Translations under genes and position numbers: made by a program | The notes under the pieces: model-generated | The model's input: only the letters and a program-made list of their open reading frames with translations | Told to the model about the DNA's origin: nothing | The model's database searches: none | Shown: positions 1-13,100 of the stretch, in pieces | Position numbering within the stretch: position 1 is the first letter of the stretch | How the letters are laid out: each line of letters begins with the position of its first letter | DNA from: Rhynochetos jubatus | Lineage: Eukaryota; Chordata; Aves; Eurypygiformes; Rhynochetidae | Assembly: GCA_027574665.1 (NCBI GenBank) | Contig: CM050655.1 | Location: 15,557,170-15,621,169 of the forward strand | Length of the DNA: 64,000 nt | Direction: 5' to 3'

Positions 1-3000
1 TCTTTTCCTCCTTCAGCAGCAATGTTTTCCCATTTCCAGGATGCATACGCCACCTTGTAGTGGTTAGAGACTTTGAGGTTCTCAGAGCAGGTATAAACAT
101 GATCCCATTTACATTACATTTATAATACTCTGAAGAGGAAAAGGTGGGGTGCTGCCACTGCTCTCTATCACTACACACATTTTCTGAGCTGTTAGAATTC
201 TATTGTGGTCACAGGAGGGATGGATACTCATTTGCTCTGAAGTTCTTACTTTTACATACGCTACATAAATAGTTTTCTCTTTAACGTAACCTACTGATCC
301 ATGTGTGGTCACACTGCCTCATCTTTGTCCTGCACAAAAAGTCAATAGCACACCTGTAGTGTTTTGAGGAAGATGAACTTGAAGTAATGAATAAGTGATT
401 GGGTCTGCTTAGAAAGGAAAGATGGATGATGTCCCTCAGGGATGGCATCATCATGTCATAAGCAAGTGATTGCAATCTGATTGTTACTCTTTTAAAGCTC
501 ACTTCGGTGGAATGACCCCATCTCTCTATACTGGAGAATGATACAGCGTTATCTTGTGTAACCTGGGTTGTTGTGGTTTTGTGTTTGGGTTTTTGATGGG
601 TTTTGGGGGTTTTGGTTTTGGTGTTGGATTTTTTGTTTTTGGTTTTTTTTTTTTTTAATTAGATTAATGAAAATTGGACATTATAATGAGACATTGTGCC
701 AAATAAATTCCTGTTAATTCAAAGCCACAGAGAATATAAATCATTAACCCCTGTACCATGCTGTGGGTAATAGATGGAGTAATGTAAATCTAGTTCTAAA
801 CATTGTTCTTTGGTTTAGGGTGAAAGGTTTTCACTTCAGTTACAGTAGTTCCCATGTATTCAGGGTTGTCTTCCTGAGAATTGTCATGGGTATGACGTTT
901 CCTCTAAATACCACTACATGACTGCATATGTCCCCTTTCGAAATAATGAAAATAATGTAAAAATGGATATCTTTCTATATTTTAGTGTTCAGTTTTGCAG
1001 ACAAAATATGTTAGTTAACTCAGTAAAGATACAAGTACAGTACAGGTGTAAAAAATCAGACATATACATCTTAATGGAGTCTGTGTTGCTACTGCGTAAT
1101 GAAGAAAACCAACAAACCCTCTCAGAATGAGGTACTGTCAGTAGCTGTGACTGTTACCAAAACTGTCCAATGGGGTTTTGAAACGTATAAAACCAGACAA
1201 CGGAACAGCTGAAAAAGAAAATACGAATGTGGGAGATTACTGTGCTATTCTGTAGAGGTCCTCATGGTGTAGCCACTGCCATGAAGTCAGCGCTTGTACA
1301 TGCTAGAGATTTGCCACATTTGCAGCCAGTTCAGTAGTCTGTGGCACTAGCAAACCAGAAGCCAGACACCATGAGATCTGCTTTTCTGAGAATGAAAATC
1401 TTCTAATTACTCTTCCACTTTCAAGCTCACTTTATATTTACAATTCTGGCCAACCTTCTTTCTTTACATCATCTTCTCCTCATGTCACTTATACAAAGAT
1501 GCATGCAAGTGTTTCCACTGAAGAAGATAAGATGAATTGACTCAATAGGTGCAATCACAGTCTTAACCCTTCCAGAACTGCTTGCTGGAACAGTGGTTTC
1601 AGGCAACCAACCCTTTGATTTGTCTGCCTTTCTCTCACATGTGATGTGCAGACCTGCAGCTGATCCCCTCCTTGATGCAGCTGTATGTTTTTCTGCATTG
1701 CTAACATGGGGATAGGAGCTGTGATCAGAATGGGCAGGTATACCCCCTCCTGAGACTCCAAGTATCTATTCCATATCTTTTTTTTTTTTTTTTTTAATGT
1801 GAATGAATGCACTGGGACTTTCATATTTCTTTCTCAGAGACTGAATAGTTGACATTAATTGGGGGGAGGGGAGGGGAAAGAAACAAGAGGAACCTGAGTA
1901 CTCCTAAATTATTTAACTTTCTTTTGGATATAATATATGATTATAGATGAACACTGAGATGTGGAAATGCAAGAATAGAAAAAACAACCAAAACACACAC
2001 ACACCCCGCAAACCAAGCTGTTCCTTTTGAGACTATGTAACTTGTTACTCCTGACCAGAAAATATAAATAATGAAGCATATGCCTTTTCAGATGAGTTTT
2101 GTGATGCAGTATATTACCACTAGGCTGATGAGAGGATGCTCTGCCCAATTTGTGATGTCTGTAAGAAGAAGATGAGCTCTCGCATCACTATGGGGTGGAG
2201 GCACTTCTAAGTTTAGCAGCAAATCTTTTGAAGAATTGGGAAGATGGGGGAGGGAGAGATCCAGAAGTCTTCATTTAATTCCTCTAGGCCTTTATGTTGA
2301 GTACTGATTCTTACTAGGGTCACAGGGAAGAGACTAGCGAGTGGTTTGCTTTGATGGGGACAAGCTAGAAAAGATGCTGTCTGCATCCTGTGGAGTGAAG
2401 TTAGCAGAGGGTCTTATGCAAGGTGACATGGAAATTATGTTTGCATTTTTAGTTCCTATGTGTGGCTGGTTGTCATGAAACTCACCATGACAGTTTCTTA
2501 CCACCAGGCAGCAGATTCTTCCTGTTACCTCCTTGGTGTGGGACAGATGCTAGCCAGTTAGCTCTCCTCCTCTACCGTTTCCGAGCTATTTCAAGCGACA
2601 GATGCCAGAGCTGGCTCGGTTTCAGCTTGAGCATTTCTGTCATAGCCCTGCCTTGAGCCCAAATTCTGACCTTTACTATATGAAATAAAGTACTTACGAA
2701 CAAGCAGTGGCTTGATCCAGAGCAGGCTTAGAGCAAATGTCAAGTGTCAACTCAGTCTCCTACTTCCTTATTCCACCTGCATTAGGAACCTAGATTTAGA
2801 CCCTAGACTACAGCACTGACTGCCTTAGGCTTTATGGGTCTGGGGAGACATAACTTATTAACAAAGAGTTATTAAATTTTTATCAGTTTTATAACACAAT
2901 GTAAATGCCTTCTATGAATCTACAGTGTGTTCATTATCATTTAAAATGTTAATTAAGTCAAAGTTGCATTTAATTTAGTTCTAAATGTGCCTTTGGGGGG

Positions 3001-5635
3001 AAGCTTTTAAAAACAGCTGCAGGATTGAGAAGCTCATTGAAGCTGGGAAGTTGTTAGTACCACTTTTCAGAATAGGTCCCCCAAGTTGATTGCCATTTTG
3101 AGTCTTAGCTAATTTGTGTTGATGTTATTGGACAAGGTCTCAAATTAATATTGAACCAATAACAGCAGAAAGCTATCATCTCATGCTAATCAAAGATACT
3201 TTGATGTGTAATTTGTGTGCTTTTCAAATTGCTTCCAAACTAGAATGAACTGTTGATTTGTAAAGCCTGTACTACTTACATTCTCATTTTATAATGTATT
3301 TTCATTTGGGATTCTTATTGGTTGGTGCCTTTTATAAGTCTGCGAAAAATATGTTTGCTGATTTGGAATATTGTCCATCAGATTCATAGATGAAGTCATC
3401 CTCTGGCCTAATCTCCACTTCATGTTATTTTAAGTTGTAATCTATATAAGGAGGTTCTTATTGAAATAACAACAGGCTACAGTATAGTATCAACGTGTAA
3501 AGTGGAATGCAGTTTATTATTTTAAAAAAATAGAATAAAATACCTTCAAACCATGTTGAAATGTACTTGGATTGGATTAGGTATGGGAGTGTTACTGCTT
3601 TTGAGGCTTTTTTATGCGTTTTGATGTAAAAACAAGACAAATAAGGAAAAAAATCAAGTACAGAGTTTCCATCAGCTAATTATTCCATTAAGACATCCAG
3701 CATATTTAACAGATGCATACCTTTAATCAGGTAAGTAGTCACATTAGGTGTAGTATGACCACTAATATACATACTGTGTGGTTCATACCTCTAGAATTGG
3801 AACCAGAGGAAACCAAGCTAGTGAATTAGAACCAGAGATCTTCAGATTTTATCACATTCAGTGTAGGTTCAGCACAGTGGTTCACTCCTCAGCCTAGAAG
3901 CCAAAGCCAACTTTGAAGACAATTTTTTCTGGGTCATCATATTTTGTAGTGAGTCCCTAGAACCCTTCCAGGTATTTGTATATGCCAGGATATAACCCCA
4001 TGAATTGTTTATGTGATGCATGAAAAGAGGTGATTGTTGCAACATAACTATATGTGATTCTTGAAGCGCCACGGAACAAGCACCCATCTTGTATCATTGC
4101 TTGGACTGAGGTTATCAATCTTGAGAAGACAGGATGGAGATGAGGAGGAGAGGAAAAATTTATATTTGTTTTTTAAGAAATCATAGCTATATTTTTTTAG
4201 TATGTAATTTCTTAAATATGTGGATGGTATACTATAAAATAGGTTTAAGTTCAGTTGTTTTACTGTTTGAGACTATTTACCAGCTTCTGTTAACATACCT
4301 TTTTATAGTACAATGTATAGGTTTCCTAGTGATATGTTATGCTGAATGCTGTAATGTAATGTCATAAATCACATTTTATCAATGACATTAGGAAATATAC
4401 TGTGTGCTACCTCACACACACACACATGCTTCACTGGTACTGATCAGATCTTGTTAGCATAGTACAATTATTCTGAAAAGGAAGGCTGGAAAAAGTGTTA
4501 TTACTCTGTAAGCGCTGACCAGTGTCACCTGGTTCAAAATTCACGTGCACCTTTTAGTCTGAAAGGACATTCTACATAGGCAAATGGCACAAGGCAAAGA
4601 TCCCAATCTTGATTGCACTGCTGACATGCCACAAGACTATAGTTCCTTTTTCTTCCAGAGACTGAGAAAGTTGTATTCTCAATATATTTTATTACATTTT
4701 GTGTTAAGTGCTTTGAGATCCTTATATTTTGAAGTACTGACTATAAGCCTAGCTGTCCTTTTAATGCGGTGTTTCTTCTGCGGAATCTTTGCTGAAGGAG
4801 GTCATAGATACTTGGCAAGGGTGAGAGGAAAGTGAACTGTGGTACATGACATAAAGAAGGAATGGGGAAATTACCAGAACTGCCTCGCTGCCGTCTAATT
4901 TAGGGAGGTTTTGAAAGGGGGTACTATTTAACAGGGCATGAATATCTCTGTTTATCTACATCAGCAGGGAAGAATCTCTATTTAGATTTCTGGCGAAAAA
5001 ATATTTTAAAAATCATCCACAGTTTTTAGCTGCTTCTGAACTTTAATTGGAATGCAGACCTTGCTTACTGTGAAGAACTGCTGAAGGAAATCCAAAATAT
5101 CATTATAGTGTCTTTGATCTTTGTCATGCAATTTCCTTTGTTCATTCTTGCATAAAGGATTTTGCTTGCACTAAGCATGTTGCTTTCTCCATTCCCATGT
5201 TCCTGACATTATCATCTTCACTCTCTAACTCAGTGTTGTTATGCATTGTCTGACACGGCACTACACTACGGGGAGAGATTTTACATCACCATAGCTATGC
5301 TATGGAGGAAGACTGGCAGCAAAATACGCATCTTCTGTTCTTGAGCAAACTTGCCAGAATGGACTAGCAGGCATGCCATCTAGCAACATAGATGGTTTAT
5401 TATACAACTAGCCCCCCTTCTATAGTACTTACATGTCCCCATAGGGGATCAGTTGCTTGGGCTTTCAGTAAATATAGAAGTTGTGATATATGGACAACAA
5501 CTTAGAAATCAAGGTAGACATTTTCCTAGCTGATAAAGTTTCATCAGCTAATAGAACTAAGATTCTTCTAGTGAAGAATAAAAGCCATTAAAAGTTTTGA
5601 GCCTACTGTAGAGTTGATGCTTATTCCTGTTCCAT

Positions 5636-6006
5636 AGGGAGGGCTGCAAAAATGGTCAGAGAGATAGAATGCCTCTCCTATGAGGAAAGGCTGAGAGTGT
5701 TGGGGTTGTTCAGCCTGGAGACGAGAAGACTCTGGGGAGGCATTGTCACCTTTGGGTAACAGTTTTTAACTAAAAGAGGGTAGGATTAGAGTAGTTATAA
5801 GGAAGACATTTTTACAGTGAGGATGATGAAACATGGAAACAGGTTGCCCAGAGAGTTGGTAGATGCCTTATCCGTGGAAACACTCAAGGTCAGCTTGGAC
5901 TGGGCTCTGAACCACCTCATCTAGTTGGAGACATCTCTGCTCATTGCACGAGGGATTGTACTAGGTGACCTTTAAAGGTCCCTTCCAACCCAAACTGTTC
6001 TATGAG
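5636..6006 (+). repeat. CR1 LINE 3' end, truncated and internally deleted
   Basis: The sequence carries the standard avian CR1 tail landmarks in order: CCTCTCCTATGAGGAAAGGC, GGGGTTGTTCAGCCTGGAGA, AACAGGTTGCCCAGAGAG, and GACCTTTAAAGGTCCCTTCC, then TTCTATGA. About 90 bases expected between GGGGAGGCATTGT and AACTAAAAGAGGG are missing, judged from memory of the consensus. Orientation is plus. Confidence 0.93.
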
Positions 6007-9000
6007 TAACATGAGGTAAAACCCACAGTCACAAACTGATAGCATGTTTCATTAACAAGCATTTGTCCAGTGATTATTTATTTATTTATTCTCTATTAGA
6101 ATTATTCCTGATCTACCAAAAGATGCAAGGACTGTCAGCTTTTCTGTGATCAGTTGGTCTCAAGATGAATGACAAGAAAGAAGTGATACAGTGTTTATTT
6201 AGAATTGCAGGGTGTGAAATTAAATGTAATTCACGTGATGAGGCAGCAGAGTGGTGAAAAGCAGTGAGATGCACTGCTGAATAGAAGAGGATGTACTTTT
6301 CTGGCTTCCACTACATAGTGTCCTTTACAACATATGAGAAACATTTCCTAGACTTTTGTATGACATGCTAATATTTCTTACAAAAGATGGAATTTGACTC
6401 GTAGACATTCATCCATCTTGTCTTGGTTTTGATATGAAATACTGATTTTCTTACTTGGTTCTGAACAAAGCCAATAAGCTTTCCAAAGTCAAGGCAAACA
6501 AAAAAATCTCAAAATACATTTTACTAACTCTTGGATGCTAAGAACTGGTTTTGATATTCTACAGAAAAATATTTATCTTATTTTGTGAAGTTGCACATTT
6601 TCAGAGTATTCAAATTAAATTTTAATGGTTGTTAAATTATATTTTGTGTAAATTGAGATATGAAAATGTAATTTTTGTTTCATTTTATGTACAAAAAAAT
6701 CTGCTGAAAATGATATTATTTTTATATTAATTTATATGAAATTATATTAATTTTTCTATAGTTCTTAAAAGCTATATTTTCTCTATGGAACAGAGCTTCT
6801 GTTCCATAGAACAATTGTCCAAGGAAAAATGACTATATATATAGCATTTCATTGAGTATAATTTGATTGTTTCTAGTGAAGAGCATCACTGCCCTGGGTA
6901 ACAAGATATACCTTATTGATTTCTTCATTCAGACAAAGGAGAACGGATGAGAGAACAGTAGACTTGGGACAGATGTCAGTCTCCGCGCAGATTCTGTGGT
7001 GATAATCTTAACGTTTGGATCTGCAGAGACTGAAATGAGTAATGTAATCCTAGCTGTTTGAGAGGATCCTTCCATACAAAGCATCCAATTTACAGGTATC
7101 TTACATTTTGGAAAGTTAGATGACTCAGCAAAAAACTTCGGTTACGTTTGAGAGAGAAGTAAATGAATACACAATTTGCAGTGACAGGGAAGACTCAAGC
7201 CAAGGATCTGTGAGTGTGTAGTCTCAATTTACCTGATGTTACCTCAGTGTGAAATTCGGCAAGAGAGCGAGCTGGCGTTCGTTGTAACCCATTGGCACCA
7301 GATCTTTCTGCATGTTGATTTATGTAGTATGAATTCTGTACCTGACCTGTGCACTTCAATATACCATTATTGTATAATTCTGCTGTTCTTAGAACTCCGT
7401 AAACATAAATATGCTTCTTTTCAAGTATGGCATTATTTTAATTTCTATTTCATATCTCCCCTGTGATCACCACCACATGTTCTTTTTCATTTTAGCATGG
7501 TCTGTGGAACTTTTTTTTTTTTTTTAATTTTCTGCATAATTCCTGAAAATTCTATCTCCTACTTGAATGAAAATGCAGTCTGGTTTTGGTTTTAGGATTT
7601 CTAGTGTTGTTATGTCTAGTAGCTGATCAAGCTGTAATGATCTTATTGTTTTCACCTTTGAATGCTGCAGCTCATTCATCCACAATTTTACTGGGATTTC
7701 TCCTGCTAAATAGTTAGAAAAGCTCTTCTTTTTCATCACAAATTGTAGCTGGAGGGAATGCAAGAATTGTATCTTTAGGCTCCTATATTCAGCCTCAATA
7801 CTCAAGCCCCACATACTCCTCAAGATATATCCTGAAACTGTCCCTTGAGTCCCACAGATTTCCTCAGCACTATCCTTGAGGAATATAAAATATGTCAAAA
7901 TACACATTTGTTCTTAATCTGCCTTTAGCATAGGAGTCTTTTGTCTGCCCTCTTCTGTCTCTGCAAGCAGGACAAAATAAAATCCTCAGAGGTAGAGCTC
8001 CGAGCAATTCGTTTTTGGAAGATGACTTTCTTGACAGCTGTCAGTGTCCCCTGAGCACTGGATTTCTGGATGCTTTCAGTATCTGACTCTCAAAACATCT
8101 GGCAGCAACACAATTTCCGAATATATTGACATCCTGTGGCATTTGCGGTTGATATAGTTACTTTCAGGATAGTAACTGATCCATAAATCTTACGGAATCT
8201 TATATATCAATTTTGTCTTTGTTGCAGAGAGTTCCTCCTCGTCCAGGTGATTGTGGACTTTATTGTGAAATTGGTGTGATAATTATAACGGAAATACTGG
8301 CAGTTCAGTGGTTTCCTGCAGAATTTTCTTTCTTTTTTTGGTGTGGTTTTAAGCAGTCTTTCCTCTTTATCACGCTTCCTGCTTTGAAAATTAACATCAT
8401 CTGTGTTTCATTTTATATTCAAAGAGTATAAGTGTTTTCCCTGGTATAACACTGAGCACACCAAGTGTTCTGCAGGATATAGCTAAACAACCTGAGAGAC
8501 TAATTCGACACTGACAAACCTGTCTCAGAAATTCTTCGTTGCCTTCTTTCCTCTCCTCTTGTTTCAGGCAATGTGCACAGTGAGGGTGCTGCTGTTAGGC
8601 TACCTTCGCTTTCTCTACTAATGTCCATATTCTCATCAGGGTTTGGTTAATGAAACCAGAAGTATGTAGCGCAGTGTGTTTGCCTTTGATGAAGTTTTCT
8701 TTCTAAAGCTGTTTCTTGTCATGTGTTGTGATCTCTTTTCATGATCTCCCTGATCCTTGTCATGAACTAAGGAAGCTTGACATCTCTGGTTAGCTTTAGT
8801 AACAAAGTGACAAGGGACAAAACTTTTTTTTCAAAGATATCAGTTTAGTTTGGTAGAGTCAGTATTATTTGCTTTCTTTCTCACTTGTAAGACAAACTAT
8901 AACAATACAAAAGTAGGCAGACTATCGTGAAGTGAATGTGAGATGGCACACATTCCCCTCTTACAATTATTCTGAATAGGTCAACCCTAACTTCTGCAGG

Positions 9001-10133
9001 TATTTCAGTGTTATCAGTGTGGTACTTTTGAACATTACAGAAGTAGTTAGAGGGAATTTATGTCTATATTTTTATTAATTTGTATGTAAGTATTTTGATC
9101 ATATTTATGTTTTATTTGAAAAATATGATCCTTGCTAAATGCATCTGTCCATTTGAGTATCTTTCTGTTAGAGATCAAAACACTCTTGTAAGTAATATTG
9201 TTATTAGTTATCACCACTGGATTTCTTAGCTTTTGCTTTATTTTCCATCCATGTGAAGTTGCCCACCCTTGATTCCCCATAGCAATCAGTTTCAGCCAAG
9301 CTGCTAAATGCTTTGGCAGAGTTGTGACTATTAATTCTTTTACATTCTTTTGCAGATATAGTCAGAGGTAGACATCACATTTCCATTTCTTGTTTTTATT
9401 ATTATGATGATTTTTGGGTTGTTTTACTTCCTTTGTTTTTCCATTGTTTACCTAGAAATTATTTGCTATACTGCCCTTATTTTTCATAGCAATTAATTAT
9501 ATTCCATCTCTATTTTTACTATTGCTATTTTTGTTAATATGTTATAGAGTTAATCTCAGATATTTCTGTCTTGATTGTTTTATATATTAATATATTTACC
9601 AGGTAATATTGTTTTTTTAGTTACATTTGTTTAGAAGAACTTTAGTAGAATGCAATACGTTACTGAACTCACTAAATTAGGAAGCACTTAGAAAAAAACC
9701 CACTGATTTCTTAGTGTCATGAAGTGTATTTAACTCTGTATTTGTAAGTGATGAAACCAGCGTATTTTACAATAGGCTTTTAAATACAACCAGTTCAATC
9801 TATTTGATTAATTTGGATGTTTACCCTGTGACTTAGAGTACTTTGCATAAGAGAATTGGTTTGTCACCAGTTAACATTATGAAAGCTGTACTTCGGGTAG
9901 TAGAGTATTGTAAAACTGCAAACAATGTGCTGAAAATTAGATATCTATGTTTAAGAGTAGCTGAGAAATACTCTTCTGTACGTACACATAGATTTGAAGA
10001 TAGAACAGCAGTGGGGCTTGAAACTCCGTGTAACCAGCAGGTGGTGGTGCTGGCTTAGAAATAAGTAGCGTCTGAAAAGCCTCCAACAACTTTTTCATGT
10101 ATTGGTTTTGTGAGGAAACAATTTTACTAAAAA

Positions 10134-10182
<49 letters not shown>
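10134..10182. repeat. TG/TA dinucleotide microsatellite
   Basis: A short TG run passes directly into about 20 uninterrupted TA units. Such compound repeats are length-variable. Confidence 0.97.
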
Positions 10183-10192
<10 letters not shown>

Positions 10193-13100
10193 AATCACAT
10201 ATAATTTTTGGGGGGTTTATCATATAGAAATGTTTCCAAATAGGTATATACAGTGTAAGCACTCGTATGTAGAACTAGCGTGTGTGTAAACATGCACAGC
10301 ATTTTGTATTTAGTTTACATATGAAAATGATATTATGACCTCACAGGTAACAGCTGTGTGAAGACCTCCATCCAAGAGGAATATTACAGATGAATCTGAA
10401 GGAATATTGGGGATCACTGATCCTGATCCTGTTAACATGTAATAATTGGAAGTTTTTCCACTGATGTGCATGAAAGCCAGATAAGATTGACGATAAGAAA
10501 GCCAGAATTACATGTCAAGATTTCAATTCTTCTTCAGAGATGCAGACACTTCTACATGCTTTTGTACAAGGATAAACAACAGCCAAAAGGGAAAAGAAAT
10601 TAAATGGTAGCAAAGTTTAAAAAGAAAAAAAAAAAATCCAAGTTATTGGTGGTAATCACCTAGTTAAAAAACAAACTGAGCAATGTCCTCTAAATTGTGT
10701 GTTTCAGAAGTAAAACAGCTCACTGGGAAGCAGAGGAAGAATTTAAAGAAAAAAATCTTAGAAGAATACAGTCCCTTAGATTTATAAGAAGTTTATGAAT
10801 ATCTTTTTTTTACTCAGTAATGCTGTGCTGGCAGGGAAGTGGGCAGGAAGACCTAGTATGTCTTCTTCTGGAAATGTGCTAATGAAACATCTTGATCCCA
10901 AATTTATTTTTAAACTTGTCATGAGCAGAGTAGAGAAAAGGTTATTTCGGTTTAAAATTTAGGATCTGCAAGTTGGAATTACACTAGAAATGTGTATTTT
11001 TAAGATGTTGAGATAAATTGGGACTTGGAACTGGAAAAGCAAGTAATAACTTTAGATTTCTGCAGGGTGAAAAAGGCACTTCTCAACGTTCTTACGAAGG
11101 AAACAGTTGAAGTAAGGGCTAGCTGAAATTTGTGGAGTTCTGCTCCAAAGAACTCAGGATATAACTATCCTTTCTTATGCACTGAAATATTCCCTCTTCC
11201 TATGGAACAAAATCTATGCAGTAAATACAACGTTTCTAATCCCAAGTAGCTGAGAAATCACCAAGGATGCTGTGCTTACTTTTTCCTTTAGTTAATTCTA
11301 GGCATTGTATATTTTCCCACAGAATTTAATGGAGCTGGGCGAGTGTAAACAGCAAACTGTTTGTAGGCACAATGGTGAGTGGCCTTGCAAAATTTATTTT
11401 TTGTCAAGATAAGGAACTCTGCTGTTTTTAGCAGTGACTGATCCGAATGTGATTATTCAGTCACAAAGGGGAAACTTCCTTTACTTTGTGAAAATGGGAC
11501 AGATTGTTCCTACATTTTGTCAGAACTACCTAACTACAGCCTACCCTTGCTAGTGCTGCAATTTCTTTCTCCGTGTCCCTTAGAGTTGGTGTCAAAATCC
11601 TCTCTGAGGCAATTAGACAAAAGAAAATACACTTTAGATGGCTATGTATTGAGACAAGGATCATCTATGACAATGCACTGGATTTAGAACTGTGGGTGTG
11701 GGAAATCCTCGATTTTCTGTGTCATGCTACTCTTCAAGTATCCCCAAAAGTGTGCCTTTTGGATTTACATGTCATGCCTTGGGGAACTGTCAAAGGCCCA
11801 CTAATAAGAAAATAGGTGTCCTTTAATCAACGCTGTATTTTTTAAGGGGACACACACACCCCCCAACATAGAAAGAAAAAGCATGTTACAGTTATTTCAT
11901 GTTAAAGAGATACACTTTCATGTCCAATTAAAAAATCAAACAAACAAGACTTTGTAATAACAATTTACTTTTATCACATAAGCATGTGGTACGTTTTTAT
12001 GGGATGTATTCCCAATGTACTTTCCAAACAGCAATAGCAACATCACCATCTTATGTCTGAGAAAATTAATGTTTGTGAGCCACATTTTCAGATAATCTGG
12101 TCATTTGAGTGAGTCTTAGAAGAGCTCTAAGTAAAGAACTCTGTTAAGAGGAAATTGACTACAAGCGAACAACCCAAGGCTGTGTGACAGATCAGTGGTA
12201 AAACTAAATTCCCAGTCAAGAGATTCCCAGTCCCCTGTTTGTAGCCCTGGGATTATCAGGTAGTCTATTAAAATGTTAACATGCAGCTTTGAGCAATCCT
12301 TTTGTACTTACTTCTGCCAGACGCAGCAGCTGGAGCTCTAAAATTGGAGTTCATAGCTGCTTGTGACACAGCAGGACACACCGGGTCTGAACATCTCTTT
12401 CGTGACAGAGGGGTAACGTATTCTTGTTGCTCTTCCTCAGCGTTCAGACAGCAGAACAGCTTGTTACAATGAAATAACAGAATTTAAAATTGAATTCAGA
12501 AAATATTTACAATTGCCATACCCGATGAGAGACTTTGAGTTGCCTTATTTTCCAAAGTGTACACTCAAAAGACAAAGTCAGTTCCCTTCACTTTGATGTT
12601 GGTCTGGAGAACAGACCCCCATGAACATGGACCGTGTTCCGTTTTAGGTTCAACAAGTTAGACACATCTCCCTTTTTTCACTCTTTCCCAAAATAAACTT
12701 TACTTTAGTGTTCGGTATGGGTGCAGCATGTGGAGAAGTCAATTGGACAATTAGATGGACGGGGGGGAAAAGTCCATTGATGCTTTTAGTTAAACTTTTC
12801 ATTTGACAGTTTTCCAATAACAATATAATGACTTGAATAAACAATTACAGAGTGAATCATAAATTGAGAAAGCAATGAACAAGAGCGACTAAGAATCAGG
12901 AAAAGGGTATGAATGAATATTGAAATCTGAATCAGAAAAAATGTTCAATGCACCTATGACTTAGTTTAAATATTGATTAGGATTTGATTAGGAATTAAAT
13001 AAAGTAGGTTTTTTTTCTGCTGTGCACATTTGTCAGAGGAAAGGGAAGATGGTTGTTGCGTACAAATAGTGTCACAATATGTATATACTTCTGTATAGGA

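Noticed and set aside
7524-7907. 127-codon minus-strand open frame
   Set aside because: No recognisable family, low-complexity start region next to a poly-T run, and inside a large intron; consistent with chance.
8213-8431. Frame after a TTTGTTGCAG acceptor-like site with a D-C-G tripeptide, considered as a STREX-like exon
   Set aside because: The rest of the peptide lacks the Cys-rich pattern of STREX, and no suitable donor or phase was evident.
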